The notes under the pieces: model-generated | Database searches by the model: none | What the model saw: only the letters and a program-made list of their open reading frames with translations | Told to the model about the DNA's origin: nothing | Position numbers and translations under genes: made by a program | Shown here: positions 49,701-61,500 of the stretch, piece by piece | Layout of the letters: each line of letters starts with the position of its first letter | Position numbering within the stretch: position 1 is the stretch's first letter | Assembly (NCBI RefSeq): GCF_947179165.1 | Contig: NC_077239.1 | Coordinates: 620,001 to 684,000, forward strand | DNA: 64,000 nt | Reading direction: 5' to 3' | Source: Solanum dulcamara | Taxonomy: Eukaryota > Streptophyta > Magnoliopsida > Solanales > Solanaceae

Positions 49701-52096
49701 TAGTCGTCAACTTGTTTTAATTTAAGCAATTGATTGAACGAGTTAATTATTCAAAATATAACATTATGCTTGTCTTTTTTTTCTTAGTAATATTAGGTTT
49801 GATATTGTACTTTATCCTTTTTTTTTCTTTCTATTTTTCATGCTATAAAATAAGGCCAACATGCCTTTAATTATAAAGAGTACTAATTTGGAAAAGAATT
49901 TTAAGTTTGGGTGTATTTGGTTTAAAGTTATCAACTTCATGATTTTAAAATTTTCTACATACTTTATTTTATCTTTTCTACTTTAGGTCCCATGCTCTCC
50001 ATTCTTTTAGTCATTTTATGCCAGTAGAAAATATAAAAACGCCTAATACTTTTGTTTTTGGTCTTATTTTATATATTATTAACTTGAGATTATGGTGCTC
50101 AAACTTTTTAAAATATCGATGAATACATGTCAAATCTCAAAAATAACATTTTTGGGGAATTTAACATAAATTTAACAACACTTTCAAATAGTCCAAACAA
50201 CATAACTAAGGATTCATATAGTTAAGTTAAATTTTGTGCTCAAGTTGCATTGGATACCCAATAATGTGAGATGTGATGTGTGTGGGGACAGCTACATGGA
50301 GTGGTGGAACCACAATGTAAAGTTGTGTATTTGACGGAATTTAATAATTTTTATCTCTAATCATGAAAGTATTTAATATCTACAAATAATTCGTATATAG
50401 TTATATAAATAAATAAAAATTATGATTCATAATCTATAAACCAATTCTTTTGCTTCCATCTCTGATTAACGAAAGTCAATGGTGGAGTCATTTTATGCTA
50501 AGAGGTGTCGATTGATATATAAATCACCTTTTTATATTTTGATGCATTTTAATAAAATTTTTGACTCTATCACTGAATACAGGTGACAAAAAGAGTGGAC
50601 ACAGAAGAAGGAAAATGGAGAAATTGGAATTGGAGAAGTGAAGGGGATGTAATGGCAAATGGAGCATACTTTGTGGCCTCTGGTGATGAAGTTGAAGTTA
50701 AATATGAAAAAGCTTATAGTGTGGAGCCCAAATCTGCTGATTTTATTGACCAAATTACCTTAAATGCTGGTGTTCTTATTCACAGGTTACTCCTTTTACT
50801 TTCCTTCTTTTTCACTTTCCCCCCAAACTTCACTTTTTTTTTTCTTTTGTACACTTTTGTCTTTATGTTAATTAGAGTAATCAACACTTTAATAGTCCCC
50901 TCTTAGACTTTTGTGTTAAATAATTATTAGTACTAATAATTTGGGGTACTTTTATCGTCTTAGTGACACAAGAATTATGTCTAAGAAAATATGTCTCATC
51001 AATTTGAATTTTCAAGAATCCAAATGGAACATGCTCCCCACTTTTTAGAAATTACCTAATTACAATTCCTTATTTACCATATTTTTTATTATTTTCACCC
51101 ATTTTTAAAAATTTTAAAATTCCTTCTTATCCATTCGGATACATTAATTCAGTAATTCAAATACATTAATTCATATTAATTTAGTAATCCGAATACATTA
51201 ATTTTGTTTTTTAAATTATCTCTATGTTCAATGTATCATGCTTTAAATGTTATGTGTTGATACTTAATTAATGTATTTGAAACTGAATGAATATATCCGG
51301 ATTATTGAGTTAATATATCCGAATTGCCATATTTTAGAGGAATTTTTGTAAATTGAAAAAGGATAAAAAAAATGATAATTAACTCTTTACATTATGCGAT
51401 GGCTAAAAAAATTACTGAAAAACTGTTTAAGTTATATATATCGGTGGTGTAAGAATTTTTTTGTACCATCAAAATATTCAATAGATTTATAAAGCTCTTG
51501 TAAATATGAAATCTATATAATTTTAAAGATAAGATAAATATCTTCTATAATCGATAAAAATAAGATGAAAAGAGGTTTAATTTAATCCCTTTTATCAAAA
51601 AATTTTGCTACAAAAATAGGTCGAAAGAATTTGTTTTTGGTTTTCCTTAATATAAGATTTTCTTTTGATAAGTACCAAAGGAGGTTCAAAAATTATTTTC
51701 GATCACATGTTTAAATTCTAAATATGACATTCTAATTATTTTTTGAATCCCCTTATATGAACTCAGTAAACCTATAATCAATAAATTTTGAATACTGTAG
51801 TTAAAGAAATAGTAAGAGGAATTAGTGCTTTTTATGACTATAATTCTTATTTTGAGTTTAATAAAATGGATACTTTTTTGACAATTAGCAGGGGCAGCAA
51901 CAGTGGAAAATGGACTGCTGCCACTAACAATGACACCGAATCCGCCGGAGACGACGGCGGAGGGGAGGATCTCGTGGCGATTTCCGGCGACTCCGACGAC
52001 GATTACGGTGGTGATGAAGCGTCTAGAAGCTCTACAATTTACCCTAATTTTTCCTTGCTATTTAATTTTCTAATGGCCTTGTTAGCCTTATTGTAG
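46760..52096 (+). CDS. Pectate lyase, GPI-anchored PMR6-like
   Basis: Exons are 46760-46893, 48695-49610, 50583-50785 and 51892-52096, GT-AG and in frame, 485 residues. Residues 1-22 form a signal peptide. An N-terminal [27 protein letters not shown] segment precedes [10 protein letters not shown] and the PL1 fold. Catalytic features are [10 protein letters not shown] (D221, D223), [18 protein letters not shown] (D236-H237, D245, D249: calcium site) and RMPRCR (R301, catalytic Arg). The enzyme cleaves de-esterified pectin by beta-elimination in the cell wall. After the catalytic domain come an acidic Gly/Asp-rich spacer (~430-460) and a hydrophobic end ([15 protein letters not shown]) typical of a GPI-anchor signal, as described for PMR6, a powdery-mildew susceptibility gene. 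A TATA-like actataaatc lies near 46610. Confidence 0.93.
46912..47620. repeat. Direct duplication inside intron 1 of the pectate lyase gene
   Basis: A ~65-bp block ending ttccacaatgtaggactccc followed by cattcttgaa occurs at about 46914-46979 and again at 47542-47620. In between are a G-rich stretch, a dispersed repeat and a C-run (47514-47527). Confidence 0.85.
47053..47226 (+). mobile_element. Short dispersed repeat with ggcggagcc-type ends
   Basis: It starts cagtggccgtgccaagattt and ends acaatgtggctctgtccttg, so the ends are imperfect inverted repeats. The interior has acacacacgaaatttttgac and agtataatttttcgtcgaag. It lies inside intron 1 of the pectate lyase gene. Confidence 0.75.
48485..48570 (+). 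mobile_element. Possible tRNA-derived SINE head
   Basis: The words tggtctagtgacaatagtgg (A-box-like) and cgtgtgagttcaacgcac (B-box-like) have the spacing of a tRNA-derived Pol III promoter. The 3' part is not recognisable. Low certainty. Confidence 0.35.
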
Positions 52097-53086
52097 TCTT
52101 TAAAAAATTTAAGACATTTTAAAAAAAGGAAAACAAATTGTCCTTTTTTTTTGCAACTATTTAGAAATTGTTGTTAATGTGTTTTGAAGTACTTAATTTA
52201 TCTGTGGTGGCATAATTGTCGCCCATAACCCTTTAATCAAGAAAATTTTACAACATTATTCCCTCAAATGACCCTTTGGCGGGTGTGAAATGAGCTGGTT
52301 AAAATGTTCTGCTCAAATATTATATAGATCGAGTCAAGACGGACAAAATAATAATGAGTCATTATCACCTAATTTGTGAGTCTAATCAAGTTTTAATTTT
52401 ACCTGAGTTATCTAATTAAAGATTGAGGAGTATGTAAAATTTCACTACACCTTAGGTGGTATTTTATATATTCATTAATTTAGAATTACAACGAGAATTA
52501 TTACTTTGAGTTTGATAGGTACAATGTTTTCTATAATTAATGGTCCTTTTATTATCAGGGTTTGAACCCTATAAATCTTGCACTTTTAATTAAGGATAAA
52601 GAGATACTTATTATCTTACCACAATCTTCGATTGTATATATGTTAGTTTATATTTATTAATTTGGATTAAATAAGTATAAAATTTTACATGTTTTATATG
52701 CCAACTAAGTAGTAATTAGATGGTTCCTAAATGGAAAAATAAAGATTAGCTATGAAAAAACAATGTCATCACTAGATATGGAAATCTCCATAACCATTTT
52801 AATAATCTTCTAAGCAACTTAGTTTGTGAGTTGTGATACTATCTATCTGTTCAACTTATTATTATATTGTAATTCAAGAATGTTTTTTGCTAGTCCTCGA
52901 AAACAATTAAGCTTTAGATAATTCAGAATCAGAATGGTTCAATCCAGCGAACACATTAATAGAAAATATTACTTGCTTCTTAAGAATAAGAATTTACTTT
53001 TATGAAATAAAAGAGTTTTACGATAATTAGTTGAGTTGGATGATAATCAAAGTTTATTCAGTCTCTAAAAAAATTAATTTTTCATG
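52097..53086. other. 3' flank of the pectate lyase gene, AT-rich
   Basis: No gene seen. The first few hundred bases are probably 3' UTR. Confidence 0.5.
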
Positions 53087-53091
53087 ATTAC

Positions 53092-54760
53092 TGATGTGTC
53101 GCTAAAATACGGCATTTACGACACTCAAAACAAGGAGTTATTGTAAGTTCTTAAGCGCATTTTGTTAATTTGATATGTGTTTTTAGTTCATTTTCGGGGA
53201 AATTGAAGCACGCTTGGATTGGTGGTATTTGGCATGGGTCATGTAGAAATTTGATTGATCTTGAAAGATGTTGGTAGCTTGGTGTTGAGGTAAGGTCACA
53301 AGGAAAATAAAATATACAAGAAGTGATAAAGTGACAGAGTTTGGCAAGGTTTCGCGATCACTTGGCTAAGGCTCACAGCAAGAAAGCCTCACCACAAGCC
53401 GTGGTCCTCACCACTGGCCGTGGTGGACACCGTGGTGGTGTGGCCAGCCATAAAAATGCCAAGGAAAGATTTGACATGGGCAAGGCAACCACCAGGAGCC
53501 AAGGCAAGAGCAACATGGCCAACGCAAGAGCAACATGGCCAAGAAAACCACCAAGGGTCTCACCACAAGCCGTGGTCCTCATCGCTAGCCGTGGTGGGTG
53601 CCGTGGTGGGTTGGCCTGCCATAAAAGGCCAAGGAAGTCCACCACTAGCCGTGGTGGCTCCCACTCAGAGAAATCTGAAGTCCATGAAGTTTCCTTTTCC
53701 TAGTTGGTTTAGGACTAGTTTTAGGTTTCTATAAATGCCCTCTTGTGTTATATTTGTAGGGTACACTTTTTCTATACTTTTTACGCATTTTTCCTGCTAT
53801 TTATAGAGTACATGACACGAACTAAACTCCATTGTTGAAGAATTTTTCATCAACCACATGAAATTAGACAGATTTGGAGGAAGAACATACAACTCAGATT
53901 CTTTGAGTTTTAGTTTTGTTGATTTGAATCTAAGTCTTATTCTTCAATTGTGAGTTTGATTCATTGTTATTTGTAAGCCTTATAATACATGTTTTAGCAT
54001 TATTTATTGAGTTATCCATCAAAATAATGCAAGGCTAAACCCACAACTAGGATTGTGGTCACCATGACGACTTAACTAGAATAGTCAAATGTAGGATTGA
54101 GATTTGTGAATTGTTTTTGCATGTATTGTGATTTCTTCATTCAAAAGTCTTTTTTAGTGAGTGCACGCATTAAGATTTTGCCCGTATTCATTGCTTGCTT
54201 GGGAGGGAGGTAGTGATTAGGAAAAGAATATCACAACAGAAATTCGAAGAGTCTGGCTTCTAAAGAAGGGATAAACTTCGTCTAAGTTACTTGAGACCGG
54301 GAGGAGATAGTACTGATCTGGACTCCAGGGCAAGGGTTAGTGAAGTATACATTCTGAGACCGGAAGGAGATGAATGAGATACATCTAAGAATAACCGGAA
54401 GATGAATTAGACGTTACTTAACTCGCCTAGATTTTGCATGCAATACATTGAACGATATCATGAATACGATTAGCCTATTAACTTACAAGTCATGGGGAAC
54501 ACAACCTTAGTCTAGTCTTCATATTGTTACAACTTAAATCTTGTTTACTTATCTTTGCATTGTTATTTGTTCTTAAAATAAAACCAAAACCTCCACTTTT
54601 ATTTTATGCAAGTTTATTTTTCGGAAGTAATAACTACGACTGAATAGTGATAGCTAATAAAACTTGTTTCAACCTATTCTCTGTGGGTTCGATCACAACT
54701 CCTAATTGAATAAAATATACTGCTAACGATCATCTATATCAGTGTAATTGAACGTTATCA
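53092..54760 (+). mobile_element. Solo LTR of a Ty3-gypsy-like retrotransposon
   Basis: The 1669-bp unit begins tgatgtgtcgct and ends gaacgttatca (TG...CA). It is flanked by attac on both sides (53087-53091 and 54761-54765). A TATA-like ctataaatgccctc near 53729-53742 fits the U3/R promoter. The end region (ctctgtgggttcgatcacaa then cgatcatctatatcagt) resembles LTR ends of Tat/Athila-like gypsy elements, by memory. No primer site, gag or pol follows. It is thus the product of LTR-LTR recombination. Confidence 0.88.
53340..53700 (+). repeat. GC-rich duplicated segment inside the solo LTR
   Basis: The block caccacaagccgtggtcctc, then gccgtggtgg and ggccagccataaaa/ggcctgccataaaa occurs twice, about 178 bp apart. 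It is also rich in short ccgtggtgg/ccaccacgg palindromes. The segment is open in several frames because A/T-rich stop codons are scarce; no protein domain is visible. Confidence 0.75.
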
Positions 54761-54765
54761 ATTAC

Positions 54766-55304
54766 GTCGGCAATAATCAGAAAAGGATGGATTGTTAACA
54801 GCAATTATATATTGTTATTTTTTTGAGAAATAATTAATAACTTGTTAATGACAAATGACATGATCAAGTTGTTTTTTGCACTTTATATCCAAATTGTCTA
54901 ACTTGCTTACTAAACATACTGAGATGGAATAAAGAAGATCATATACTTTTTTTAATTGGAAGGATTTGATTTCAAATCATTATCCAATGGGTTTAATGAA
55001 TTTTAATTAAAATGATATTTTTTAAAAAAATTATGTATATTTTGATTACTTTATCTTTGGGATGACATTATCTTCAATTTGTGGTGATTGCATACTTTAC
55101 ATTACTTGATGACCTATGAAGGGATATTAAAAGAAAATTGTGATTATCTCCAATTTTTTCGAAAGAAACAAAACGTGAATATTTTAAACTAGTGTTTAAT
55201 TTTGTTTAATTATTCAAAGCTATTAAGGTGGGATATCATTTTTCCCCTTTCCCTAGAAATATGAGTATGAGTTTAATAATAATAATAATAATGTGTTAAT
55301 ACAT
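54766..55304. other. AT-rich intergenic DNA
   Basis: No gene seen; an (AAT)n microsatellite is at 55276-55292. Confidence 0.5.
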
Positions 55305-56235
55305 ATTAAAAGCGATCAAATTTATAAATTCAAGAGTCATGATTTCCAGATGTCAAAATAAATAATGTTAGTCATAACAAATATGATAAGTATTGGTCGC
55401 CAGACAATTTTAGATGAATACGTCAAATTTCAGATTAAACAGAGTTCGTCAAACAAATTCAAAAATATCAACATATACTAATACATATGAAAAATGATAA
55501 AATTTATGAATTTTGGTTTCTTAAACCCTAACGCAAAAATACCTACATTAGTTATGTTAGACATGGTGAATATTAGTCACCAGACCGTTTCTGATGAAGA
55601 TATCAAATTTAAAGCCAACTGAGTCTGTCTAACAATGTAGAAAAATCAACATGTATTAACATAGAAAAAACGACTATATCTATGAATTTACTTTTTTTTT
55701 ACCTCAAAACGCCAAAATAAAAGTGATGTTAGTCATAGTGAACATAGTGAGTACTATTGATCATCAGTCCGTTTCTTGTGAGCATATCAAATTTCAAGCC
55801 AAATTAAATTCTTCAACCAAATTTAGGAAAATTAGCATGTACTAATATATACAAAATACAATCAAATTCATGTATTCAAATTTTATGACCCAAAACTTCA
55901 AAATAAACAATATTATTCTCTGCGAATATGATGAGTATTGGTCATCAAGTCGTTTTCAATTAACACAACAAATTTCATGTCAAACAGAGTCCATCAATAA
56001 AATTCAAGAAAATCAACATATACGAACTACACGAAAAGCGAACAAAATTTATGATTTCGGGTTTCATGACCCCGAAATAACAAAAAATAAATAATGCTAA
56101 TCATGACGAACATGATAAGTATTGATTATCAAATAATTTTTGATGAACACATCAAACTTCAAGTCAAACAGAATCTGTCAAACAAATTCAGAAAAATCAA
56201 CATGTACTACACATGAAAACCAACAAAATTTATGT
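55305..56235. repeat. Tandem repeat, period ~182 bp, five units
   Basis: Each unit has gttagtcatarcgaacat-like sequence, gataagtattggtcatcaga, gatgaacacatcaaatttca, caaacagagtctgtcaaaca and gaaaaatcaacatgtactaa, ending caaaatttatgaatt. The agtattggtc element recurs near 55390, 55572, 55752, 55934 and 56118. Units differ by roughly a fifth of their bases. I see no similarity to the satellite at 58596-64000. Confidence 0.88.
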
Positions 56236-56635
56236 ATGTGTAAAGATTTCTTTTCTCTATTGTCGTGCTAATTAAATATGTTGCTTTATTTCTCAAGTAA
56301 GTATGCTTTACTTGTCATGAAAGTAATATGTAATTATCTTTTACATTGTTATTATGATTTAATATGTTAGTGCAAATTACCTGCTTTAGTTTCCAAGTAA
56401 TTAACTACTTTCTCAGTTTCACTAGTCATGATAGTTAACTATATTTTTTAGGTGATGCAATATTATATTGTAACAAACAATTACTACTCTATATGGAAGT
56501 TAAACTCAATGAATAATTAGATTGACTCAAATATATTTGCCTCAACATCTTTTTTCCCCTTCAAAATGAAGAAATTACATTTATTCACATACTTGTCTAT
56601 ACAATTTCAGCTCTTTTGTTTTTTCTTTCAATTGA

Positions 56636-58243
56636 CTAGTATTTCCAAATAGAAGATGATGGAGTATCATCCCATGTACTACTAATATTTTCATCTTGAG
56701 TAGAAGAAGAGGAATTACAAGAACATAGGTTAAATATTGTACAAAAGTACATGTGATGTTCCATTTGACTTTGTTCATATGACCAACTAGGTATTATCCA
56801 ATCCAATAATCTTGAGGATTCATCATCATCTTTCCCAAATGCTGATATTTGTTCTGAATTACTGTTGCTTCCAAAGCATTCTGTTAAATAAAACAAAATA
56901 TTTATACAATCAGATCATTATGATGACAGATAATTCTATTTAATTGAGCATTATTTGGTAGTTTATACTTTCTTCATTTTAATTTGTGTGAAACCTTTTT
57001 TTGTACAACAACAATATAATATATCAGTGTAATATTATAAATGGGGTTGGGGAAGATGGAGTATATATTGACCTTGTCCTTATCATTATGAGGTAGATAG
57101 GTTGTTTCTGATAGACCCTCGACTCAAAAAAAGTCGTGTTTCAGAACATGTTTGAGAGAATGGCATACACATTTATACAATTAGTAATATATTTAACTTT
57201 AAAGTTCCAATTTCATCCTTGATGGGATGATTTATATCCAAACTTAAATACTTATAACTTATTTTAAATCACCAATCTCAAAAATCCTTCTTAAATTGTG
57301 TGCCGATTAAACATCATCACATAAATTAAAATATGAAATATTAAATGACAAATAACCTATCATTACCAAGGTTAAATTACACCAATATAGTGTAAAGATT
57401 CTTTACATGATCATTGTATATAATTTATATTCTTTGTAAATAAAAAGATGGATAGGGTGGATAATATTTTTTACCTTGTTCATAAACAAGTGCTTTCTTT
57501 CTCAAATGACTTCTCCAATAATTCTTTATTTCATTATCCGTTCTTCCGGGCAAATGTTTAGCGATCTTTGACCATCTGTTAAATTAAGTTAGAAACATTA
57601 AATTCAATAAGTAAAGTGAAATAGAAAAATATTTTTTTAAAACATAAAATTTACTAAGGAGATTAATGAATTAATTACTTGTTTCCTAATTGTTTCTGAA
57701 GTTTAACAATTAGATGTTCTTCATCTTGAGTGATATGACCATGTTTTAAGTTAGGTCGAAGGTAGTTCATCCATCTCAATCTACAGCTCTTTCCACTCCT
57801 TCTCAGCCCTGCATGGAAGCATATTTCGAACACCATGAAATTACATATATCGACTAGAAAAAATAAACAGTAAGTTTAACATGCTATTTGTGTAAATATC
57901 CCGAATAAAAGAAATTGATGCTATATATGCAACAATCCGAACTACTATTGATATTAATGTCCCTTTGGGCCTAACTAGGACCACGTGGTGTGGCTTTAAA
58001 TTAAAGTGCGTCACTAAGGTCTATATAAGTGACTTCCTTATACACCTAATTTGTCACGTACGTATTTTGTCGATGTGAAATTTGCCTGGATTAATTATTA
58101 CCTGAAGCTTTTGCTAAGGCATCCCAACGACGTTCGCCTAGAATGGCGATAACATACGCTAGTCTCTCGTCTTCCTCGTCGAGCCAAGGCCCTTTTCGTA
58201 ATTTCTCCTCTTGCATGGTTATAAGTTGCAATTTGAAAGACAT
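56636..58243 (-). CDS. R2R3-MYB transcription factor
   Basis: Exons (minus) are 58243-58102, 57808-57679, 57575-57475 and 56880-56636, GT-AG and in frame, 205 residues. R2 is residues ~15-66 ([14 protein letters not shown]20, W40, W60) and R3 ~67-118 (I73 in place of the first Trp, as usual, W92, W111). The [19 protein letters not shown] and [20 protein letters not shown] recognition helices are intact, so it should bind MYB-type DNA sites. Introns 1 and 2 sit within the repeats at the usual R2R3 places. The short C-terminus is acidic ([13 protein letters not shown]), then Ser-rich; I see no EAR (LxLxL) motif. It resembles the MYB27/48/59 group, by memory. A TATA box (tatataag, 58296-58289) lies ~50 bp above the ATG. 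Confidence 0.93.
57005..57130 (-). mobile_element. LINE/SINE 3' tail in MYB intron 3
   Basis: The plus strand has acaacaacaatataatat, a tttgaccttgtcct-like region, atgaggtagataggttgttt and gaccctcgactcaa: the inverted shared tail, diverged. Confidence 0.75.
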
Positions 58244-58480
58244 AATGTATGTGTGCTATGGTTGCAGAAACTTGAGAAAATGACACTCCTTATATAGTAC
58301 TATACTAGTAGTAATAGTACAGTACACATAAAAATAGCAAAAATGTATGCAGAAATTAATTACGTAGCAAAAGTAGGTGGATAATGTACACTAGCTAATT
58401 TGTGGCAACAGCACCATTGGATTTAGATATATTAGGTCATCAGAAAATGATTTTTCAGTTTTCATTTTATATTATGCCTA
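58244..58480 (-). promoter_or_regulatory. Promoter of the MYB gene
   Basis: The minus-strand TATA box tatataag at 58296-58289 lies 46-53 bp above the ATG at 58243. Beyond it is AT-rich DNA up to the LINE/SINE tail at 58481. Confidence 0.6.
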
Positions 58481-58578
58481 TCCAAGGATCTACCAGAAAC
58501 AGTTTCTCTACCTCACAAAAGTAGGGATAAGGTCTGTGTACATCTTACTCTCTCTAGATCTCACTTATAGAATTACCC
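58481..58578 (+). mobile_element. LINE/SINE 3' tail next to the satellite edge
   Basis: It contains aggatctaccagaaacagtt, ctctacctcacaaaagtagg and gggataaggtctgtgtacat, then a decayed cccacttgtgggatta region. It ends about 20 bp before the first satellite-like monomer. Confidence 0.75.
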
Positions 58579-58595
58579 TTTCCGTATTTTTTTTC

Positions 58596-61500
58596 CAGTT
58601 TTTCGTGTGTATTAGTCCATAAACTATTGAGAATATTACTGATCGACTATTTTTGGTCCAATATATTTAGAGCAATCCGTAATGATCTAGTGAACTATAT
58701 CCACAACCCTTAGAGGATCCACACCTATTATTTAAGCATTTAGGGATCACGAAATATGAATTAAGAATTTTTTAATTTATTAGTCTATTTTATTCAATGA
58801 ACTTTTGGGAATATTACCGACTGATTATTTTTGGTCCAATAATTTTAAGACCATCCATAATGACCTAGTACACCATATCCATAGCCTCCAGATGATTCTG
58901 ACCACTTTTCTTAGCATTTAGGTGTTGCACAAACAGAATTAGACGATTTTGTCATTTTTCATGTGTGTTAGCCCATGAATATTTTGGTGAACTCACTTTT
59001 GGTGGATTTTTCTCGAAAACCGTTATAGGACCCTCCATAGATATTCAGGGGATTAGTACATGCGGCCTCATCACGAACCATGGCGCATTCATAGCATTTA
59101 GGGGCCGCACAAGCGGAATTAAACGATTTTGCCATTTTTCGTGTTTGTTAGCCGACGATTATTTCAGTGAACTGGCTTTCGGTGGATTTTTCTCAAAAAT
59201 TGTTATGGGACCCTTCGTAGGTACCAGGGGATTAGTATGTATGGCCTCGGCACGATCCAAGGCGCGTTCATAGTATTTAGGGGACACACAAACGAAATTA
59301 GGCGATTTTACCATTTTTTTGTATATGTTAGCCCATGAATTTTTGGTGATTGGCGGTCTGCTAGATTTTTCTTGAAATCCATTATGAGACCCTCTATAGG
59401 TACCCGAGGTATCAGTACGTGTGGCATCGGCACGATCCACGGTGCGTTCATAGCATTTTTGAGCCGCATAAGTGGAATTAGGCGATTTTGCCATTTTCCA
59501 GGTGGTTTAGCTCAGGAATATTTTGAACTAGCGGTCTAGTGGATTTTTCTCGAAAATTATTATGGGACCCTCCGAAACTACTCGAGGTATCAATACATGC
59601 GTCCTCAGCACGATCCACGCCGTGTTCATAGCATTTAGCGCCATACAATCAAAATTAGGTGATTTTATAATTTTTTCGTGTGTGTGTTAGCCCGTGAATA
59701 TTTTGGTGAACTGGTATTCTGGTAGATTTTTCTCAAGAAACAGTTATAGAACCCTCCGTAGATACCTGAGGGATCAGTATATTCAGCCTCGACACGATCC
59801 AAGATGCATTCATAGTATTTACGAGCTGCACAAGTGGAATAAAGAGATTCTGCCATTTTTTTGTGTGTTAGTCCATGATTATTTCGGTGAACCGACTTCC
59901 GTCTTTTGATAAATAAATAAAAAATTTACCTTGTCAATTTTTTTGTATTTTATTGAAAATCATTATGGGACCCTCCGTAGGTACCCAGAGGATCAGTATG
60001 TGTGACCTCGGCATGATCCATGTCGCATTCATAGCATTTAGAGGCCGCACACGCAGAATTAGGCGATTTTATCTTTTTTCGTGTGTGTTAGCACATGAAT
60101 ATTTTGGTAAACTGACTTTTAGTGGATTTTTCTCGAAAACCATTATGGTACCCTCCGTACGTACCTCATATATCAGTAAGTGCGGCCTCGACATGATTCA
60201 CAATGCGTTCATAGCATTTAGGGATCGCACAAATGAAATTAGGCGATTTTGTCAGTTTTTCTTGTGTGTTTAGCCCTTGAATATTTTGGTGAACTAACTT
60301 TCGAGGGATTTTTCTCAAAAACCATTATGAGACCCTCTATAGATATCTGAAGGATTAGAACGTGTGTCCTCGGCATGATTCACGGTGCGTTCATAACATT
60401 TAGGGCTGCACAAGCAAAATTAGGCTATTTTGCTATTTTTCGTGTGTGTTAGCCAATGAATATTTTGGTGAACTGAATTCTGGTGGATTTTTCTCAGAAA
60501 CAATTATGACACACTACGTAGGTACCTGGGATGTTAGTATGTGCGGCCTCTTCATGATCCACGATACGTTCATAGCATTTAGGAGCCGCACAACTGGAAT
60601 TAGGCGATGTTTTTTAATTTTTTTTGTTTGTTAGTCAATGAATATTTTGGTGAACTGGCTTGCTGTGGATTTATCTTAGAAACAATTATAGGAACCTCTG
60701 TAAGTACCAGTGGGTTCAATACATGTGGTCTCGACACGATCCATTGAGCATTAATGACATTTATGGGTCGTACAAGCAAAATTATGCGATTTTGCCCATT
60801 TTTTTGTGTGTTTTAGCTGTAATATTTTGGTGAACTAGCGGTGCTGCAGATTTTTCTCGAAAACCATTACGGGACCCTCCGTAGGTTCCCAAGGGATCAG
60901 TATGTGTTACCTCGGAACGATCCACATTGCGTTCATAGCATTTAAGGTTCGCATAAGCGAAATTATGCAATTTCGCCATTCTTTCGATATACTTTTCTTT
61001 GAAACCATTATGGAACCCTCCATAGGTATTTAGGGGATCAGTATGTGTGATCTCATCTAGATCTACGGCGCGTTCATAGCATTTAGGGTCGTACAATCAG
61101 AATTAAGTAATTTTGCCATTTTTTCGTGTGTGTTACCCCATTAATATTTTGGGAAATTGGAGGTCCGATAGATTTTTCTAGGAAACTATTATGGGACCCT
61201 TTGTAGATACCTGGAGGATCATTATGTGTGGCCTCGGCACAATCCACGGTGTGTTCATATCATCTAGGGATCGCACAAGCGGAATTAGGCGATTTTGTCA
61301 TTTTGTTTTATGTTAGCTTATGATTATTTTTGTGAACTCGTTACCGGTGGATTTTATTATAAAACAATATAGAACCCTCCGTAGGTACCCAAAGGATCAG
61401 TATGTGCAGCCTCGATAAGATCCACGGCGCGTTCATAGAATTTAGAAGTCGCACAAGCGGAATTAGGCGATTTTTCCATTTTTTCATATGTGTTAGCCTA

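Noticed and set aside
53341..53734. 120- and 104-codon plus frames and a 90-codon minus frame
   Set aside because: A GC-rich duplicated segment inside a solo LTR is open in several frames at once, which indicates low stop-codon frequency rather than coding.
58098..58286. 62-codon minus frame at the MYB start
   Set aside because: It is a different frame of MYB exon 1; the true frame starts at 58243 and gives the R2 repeat.
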